Assembly: GCA_015183035.1 (NCBI GenBank)
Contig: JACZZP010000015.1
Span: forward strand, 682,001 to 746,000
Direction of reading: 5' to 3'
Length of the DNA stretch: 64,000 bases
From: Meloidogyne chitwoodi
Lineage: Eukaryota > Nematoda > Chromadorea > Rhabditida > Meloidogynidae
A program made the position numbers and the translations under genes. Below, one piece after another: positions 60,167-64,000 of the stretch; position 1 is the stretch's first letter, and every line of letters starts with the position of its first letter. Below the pieces are notes generated by a model. It was not told where the DNA came from. It did not search any database and was given only the letters and a program-made list of their open reading frames with translations.

Positions 60167-61255
60167 ATGAAACGTTTTCTTTTTTGGTCAAATGGACCCA
60201 AAGCAGAAGAGGATTTAAAAAATTCTGAAAAAGGATATGAGCCTAGTGATAACTTTAATAATCAAGGAAAATTTTTTGGCATAAAATCATATTTACACAA
60301 CTTTTACCTTACTTCGGGAGGTGTTGAGCATATCATAGGAAGTGGTTGTAAAGGAACAGAAGATACTAATGCTTGGTAATATTTAAAATAATTAAATATT
60401 TTTTAATCTTTATTTTCAGGTATTTATTGCCTCCACCACCAAACCAACGCATGGGCCTTTATATTTGTAGATTACTTACTGTTCTTGGACTTGTTCTTTT
60501 ATTAGGTGGAGCTACGGCAATTATTGTTGGATATTGCTGGCCACGAGAGCAAAATATTGAAGTAATTTATTTTATTTATTTATTAAAAAATAAAATAATT
60601 AAATTAATTCATAGGGTGAATTAATGCGAATAGCAATAGATCAAGATGAAGATGGAAATTTCTTTGTTCTCCCTGAGCGTCTTGCTGAGATCATGTCTTC
60701 TTTACAAGATCCAATGCATAAATGGAAAATGACTGGTAAAAAAGTTGTTCCTATTAAATAAATCTATCTACATAATTTTCTTCTTTGCTGAGTTAATTTA
60801 TTTTTTTTATTTCAAAGGTTTTTGTGTGTTTGCGGCCGGTGCTTCATTAATGGCACTCTCTCTGTTGGTACCCATGCTTGCCCAGTGTTGTGGCACTACT
60901 CGACTTGCTGCCTTCTCCTCCGTTGATAATACACCAAATGAACCACCTGTACGTATTTATCCCGGTGGGGGTTGTGGTGGCCAACCAATATCTGCTGGTC
61001 GATTTAAAGTTGTACCAGCTAAATTTGCCGGCTCTCACAAAATATCACCAACAAAGTAAAGAAAATAGTATATGTTTTTCAATAATTTTTATTTTTTAAA
61101 GTGCTGGCCCAGTGCCCGTTATGGAGGAAATTTCGAAGGTACAACCTAAGGGTGCCTCAAAAGTTGAGTCACCAACTTTAACCTGTGCTGCAGAAGAGCA
61201 AATGTTAATTGACCAATTGGTAGACTCTTCAGATGCCCAACCATTAATTCGTTGA
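60167..61255 (+). CDS. Neurensin-like two-TM protein
   Basis: ATG 60167 starts MKRFLFWSNGPKAEEDLKNS. The neurensin signature FGIKSYLHNFYLTSGG follows (near 60290), corresponding to the GVRSYLHxFY block of neurensin. A PPPPNQRMGLYICRLL segment leads into TM1 (LTVLGLVLLLGGATAIIVGY). A loop with LPERLAEIMSSLQDPMHKW precedes TM2 (FCVFAAGASLMALSLLVPML), and a hydrophilic Pro/Gly tail ends SSDAQPLIR, stop 61253-61255. The C-terminal PLIR resembles the QPLLAT-type end of neurensin. Neurensins are neuronal vesicle proteins linked to neurite extension; the role in nematodes is not settled. Four exons with clean splices. Confidence 0.82.
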
Positions 61256-61658
61256 TTAAATTTTAATTTTTTTTATAAGAAAGTGTTGTAATACAAAAAA
61301 AAAACAAATTTTGGGGCGGCAACGATTTTTGTATAAAGAAAAAACATTTTTATATTTCTTTTCCCATTAATATGGCTTTTTTACCATATTTTATGTTATA
61401 ATTATTTCTAATAATTGAGAAATAAAATATTATATAAAAATATTTAACGGAATGCTGAATAAAATAAATTGTAGTAATATAATATATTAATTTTAAATTT
61501 TAAATTAGGGACAGATATATTAGTAAAATAAATAAATAATTATTAAATTTCTTTTTCTTCTTCTAATTTAATTTAATACCAGAATGATGGCAATACATTA
61601 ATACATTCCAATTACTAGAGAAATTATTTTAATTAAAAAGAAAATAATAAATAAATAA
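61256..61658. other. Spacer between convergent genes
   Basis: 400 bp holding the 3' flanks of the neurensin-like and DB-module genes. Nothing else is recognised. Confidence 0.35.
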
Positions 61659-62364
61659 TTACAAAAGGCAAGTGACATCCACCCGTGCAATTGAGTCAAT
61701 TCCCTCTTCACTTCCAGGATCACAAAAACGAAGACAACGATCACCTACCCCCAATTTAGAGTCTGCTAAACTTAAATGTTGACAACAATTACGGTTATCC
61801 TGTTATTATAATATTTATTAAAATAATTAATTATTTTTTAAAAAATTAATTATTATTTGCCTGATTTTGTGAGGCACAATAAAGTATTGTACCAAAATGC
61901 TTCAGATCACATTTCTTCGTTTTGACTGCTTGTAGAAGCTGTTTTATTATTTAATTTTATTCTTTTATTATTATTATTATTTAAAAAAATATTAAAACCA
62001 AATTTCTGGCTGTTAATTCATCTGATTCATACTGGCAAAGTGAATAACAGCCTGGGGGCACATATTGGCTACAACATTGACTAAAAATAGAATCAGCCTT
62101 TTCTCTAGTAATGCAAGGGATATAATCAGTCTCTTTAGTTCCACATTTTGCTGGGATAGTTTTTTGTTGTTCATTATTTTGTTCTTCAATTATTTGTTGA
62201 TTGCTAGTTATCTCCTTTTTAGGATCTTTTATTTGATTTTCTTCTACTTGTTGTTCTTGTGCATTTATATTATTAATTAATAAAATTAACATAAATAATA
62301 AATAAATTATTGAAGAAGATTTTAAAATTAAAGTAATATTTGTTGTTGAAATTTTTTTAAACAT
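61659..62364 (-). CDS. Secreted DB-module protein
   Basis: ATG 62362-62364 opens a signal peptide (SIIYLLFMLILLINNINA, cleavage likely near AQEQQ). A Gln/Glu/Lys-rich linker (about 45 residues) leads to a DB (domain of unknown function, nematode) module. Cys positions are visible as CGTKETDYIPC, FSQCCSQYVPPGCYSLCQY, KKCDLKHFGTILYC, NCCQHL, GDRCLRFCDP and the final DVTCLL, stop 61659-61661. The CC...PxxC...C pattern is the DB hallmark. DB proteins are extracellular and nematode-specific, and function is largely unknown. Three exons. Confidence 0.87.
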
Positions 62365-63290
62365 TTTTATTTTATACCAACTAATTGGTATTTATCTAAA
62401 TCTAAAAAAAATTAAAATAAATTTTAAATAATATTTTTATTAAGTTCTGTCACTAATAATATCTCCTTTAAATTATTTATTTTTAAAAAATAAGAAAAAA
62501 GCGAAAGTAACTAACACAGGGAAAAATGGAGCAGTGGAAAATATAAATAGCGCGCAACAAAAATAAAACATTTTACCTAAGTATGGGAAAGATCTCGCCC
62601 ACGTAATGGTTGTGGTGGTGGTGCAACATTATCCGGATATTCTTTTTTTCATTTCTGCTCAGCGAACTGATACTGACCTAATTTGTTAAAAAAGCTGAAA
62701 ATAACTTAATACCTATATTGGGGACAATTAGCAAGAAATTCTCATTTAAATTAATTATTTACATCAAATTAAATAGCCGGATGCATTATTTTAAAATAAT
62801 CTATCAGATAATCTATTTAAAATTAATTTGTATATATTTTTATATTTATTTTTAATTTTTTAAAACATCTCTCCCTTCTACATTATCCAAATATTTATTT
62901 ATGAAAAAACATTTGAATAAAGAAATCTAATTTGGACAATTATTTTAAGGTTTCAGATGCTAATAATTTTAAATAAAAATAATTAGTTGCTAAGTAGCAA
63001 TAGACAATAAATAAAATTATATTAGCGATTAAATAGCGTGAATTATTCAACAATAATTATAATTTGAATGATTATTATTTAAATTTAATATAGCCATTTA
63101 TTTATTAAAATTATTAATTAATAAACATAAAAGGCAGGTGTTTTAAGAATTTTACTCAAAATTATTTATTTTCTTAAAATTGAAAAGACAAATTAAATAT
63201 AATTTAAATATTGTATTTTATATTAATTAATAAATATAAATAGATTTTAATTATTAAAATGAATTTTAATTCAAAAAAATTAAAAAAACT
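62365..63290. other. Intergenic region with a small less-AT-rich patch
   Basis: Between divergent genes. A patch at 62570-62690 reads YPDNVAPPPQPLRGRDLSHT on the minus strand before a stop, preceded by AG acceptors, but no joining exon or start could be found. The rest is AT-rich. Confidence 0.4.
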
Positions 63291-64000
63291 ATGATTTCAT
63301 CTCCCATTATTCTTCTTTTTTCTTTATTTTTTCCATCATTTTTATGCCAAAACTCTTCTGGCAATTCAACAGAAATCTCAAATTTATTTCTATACAAATC
63401 ACATGGTAAATATATATAAAAATAATTGTTTTAATATATTTTTAAAATCTCAGCAGTATTAATGATATTTTCATGGCTTTTATTTGCCCCAATAGCAATT
63501 TTATTTGCTCGATTCCAAAGAAATCCATTAAAGCGTTTATTTGGTGAACAACTTTGGTTTCAGGTATTAAATTTATTCAGATTTAATTTTTTAACTTTTG
63601 TTTTTAAATTTATTTTTAGGTTCATCGGTTTTCAAATACACTAACAATTTTATGCACTATTCTTGCCTTAATTTGTATTATGAGCGCTACAGGTGGAAAG
63701 TGGCAAGGACCTAAAATAGGCATTAATGTAAGAGATTAATAGATTTATTTAATTAAAATATAAATATTAGATTAATTGGGGGCAAATTCATGCACTAGCA
63801 GGAATGATTGCCTCATTTTTGGCATTTTCTCAGTTGATAAGTGCTATATTTCGGTAAATTAAAAAGAAATATTATTTTATAAATTTAAAATAAATATTAA
63901 TTATAATTATTTAAGGTGTCATCCAGATTCTCCCTGTCGCATAATATTTAATGTTATACACAGAATTGGTGGTTGTGTAGCTTGGCTATGTGCTAGTAAA
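63291..64000 (+). CDS. Cytochrome b561-domain protein, 3' partial
   Basis: ATG 63291 starts a signal peptide (SSPIILLFSLFFPSFLC), then a short Asn/Ser segment (QNSSGNSTEISN). A cytochrome b561 domain follows: KSHAVLMIFSWLLFAPIAIL (first His), VHRFSNTLTILCTILALICI (second His), IHALAGMIASFLAFSQLISA (third His) and VIHRIGGCVAWLCASK (fourth His) at the window edge. The four His positions are those that bind two hemes. Such domains move electrons across membranes and occur in ferric reductase-like (FRRS1) and ascorbate-linked proteins; no DOMON domain appears before it here. The gene continues beyond 64000. At least five short exons. Confidence 0.87.

Noticed and set aside
62570..62690. Minus-strand fragment reading NVAPPPQPLRGRDLSHT
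   Set aside because: No start codon or joining exon visible; could be a 5' leader or relic. Left as intergenic.
1..64000. CRISPR arrays, bacterial operons, phage or viral genes
   Set aside because: None seen. The tandem arrays have no spacer diversity and all genes are intron-containing eukaryotic genes.

Overview
The window is a strongly AT-rich piece of a nematode nuclear genome. Genes are split by many very short introns (often about 35-70 bp, GT..AG, acceptors ending TTTTAG or TTTCAG). The gene content is typical of nematodes: two cuticle collagens, a ZP-domain cuticlin-like protein, TWK-type two-pore K+ channels, a nematode-type nuclear hormone receptor, a DB-module secreted protein, a GLB-1-like globin and a Gly/Cys-rich secreted protein. 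The composition and tiny introns would fit a root-knot (Meloidogyne-like) or other tylenchid nematode. That placement is inference; species cannot be read from the window.

Layout: 159-3809 (+) holds the 3' part of an FGD/EXC-5-type Rho-GEF (DH-PH-FYVE-PH). 4042-8075 (-) holds two adjacent paralogous K2P channels; the second has a tRNA-Met on the opposite strand inside an intron. 9420-10435 (-) is a divergent ARL8-like GTPase. 11662-13389 (-) is an unrecognised charged protein, and 13716-17957 (-) a secreted C-type-lectin protein with a very long Lys/Glu repeat tail. A tRNA-Leu(TAG) lies at 19001-19080. 19317-23325 (-) is a GluN2-type NMDA receptor subunit (nmr-2-like).

A cuticle cluster follows: collagen (+, 24310), ZP/cuticlin-like membrane protein (+, 26356) and an inverted paralogous collagen (-, 30066). 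Next comes cyclin Y (31470-33167, -). The repeat-rich island 33200-34930 contains an inverted pair of tandem arrays built on GTGGGACGAATTCGGGG, enclosing a decayed, intron-retaining p24/TMED pseudogene, and beside it a 202-bp MITE-like element with perfect terminal inverted repeats. A Gly/Cys-rich secreted protein gene lies at 35365-36188 (-).

37558-41766 has two inverted copies of an unrecognised small membrane-protein family flanking the chaperonin gene cct-4. After these come a GT11-type fucosyltransferase (+), a cathepsin D-like aspartic protease (-), a two-PDZ protein (+), a Tyr-rich protein (-), a nuclear receptor (+), a GLB-1-like globin (-) and a neuropeptide-type GPCR (-) with a hairpin in one intron. 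Then comes a 3.9-kb gene-free stretch, a neurensin-like protein (+), a DB-module protein (-) and the start of a cytochrome b561-domain protein running off the window (+).

Most genes are ordinary single-copy nematode genes with no evident operon logic. The most unusual items are the inverted-repeat element with the captured gene fragment, the unrecognised small-protein pair, the lectin with the KE-repeat tail and the unusual pore motifs in the K2P pair. All gene models were spliced by eye; exon ends could shift by a few codons.
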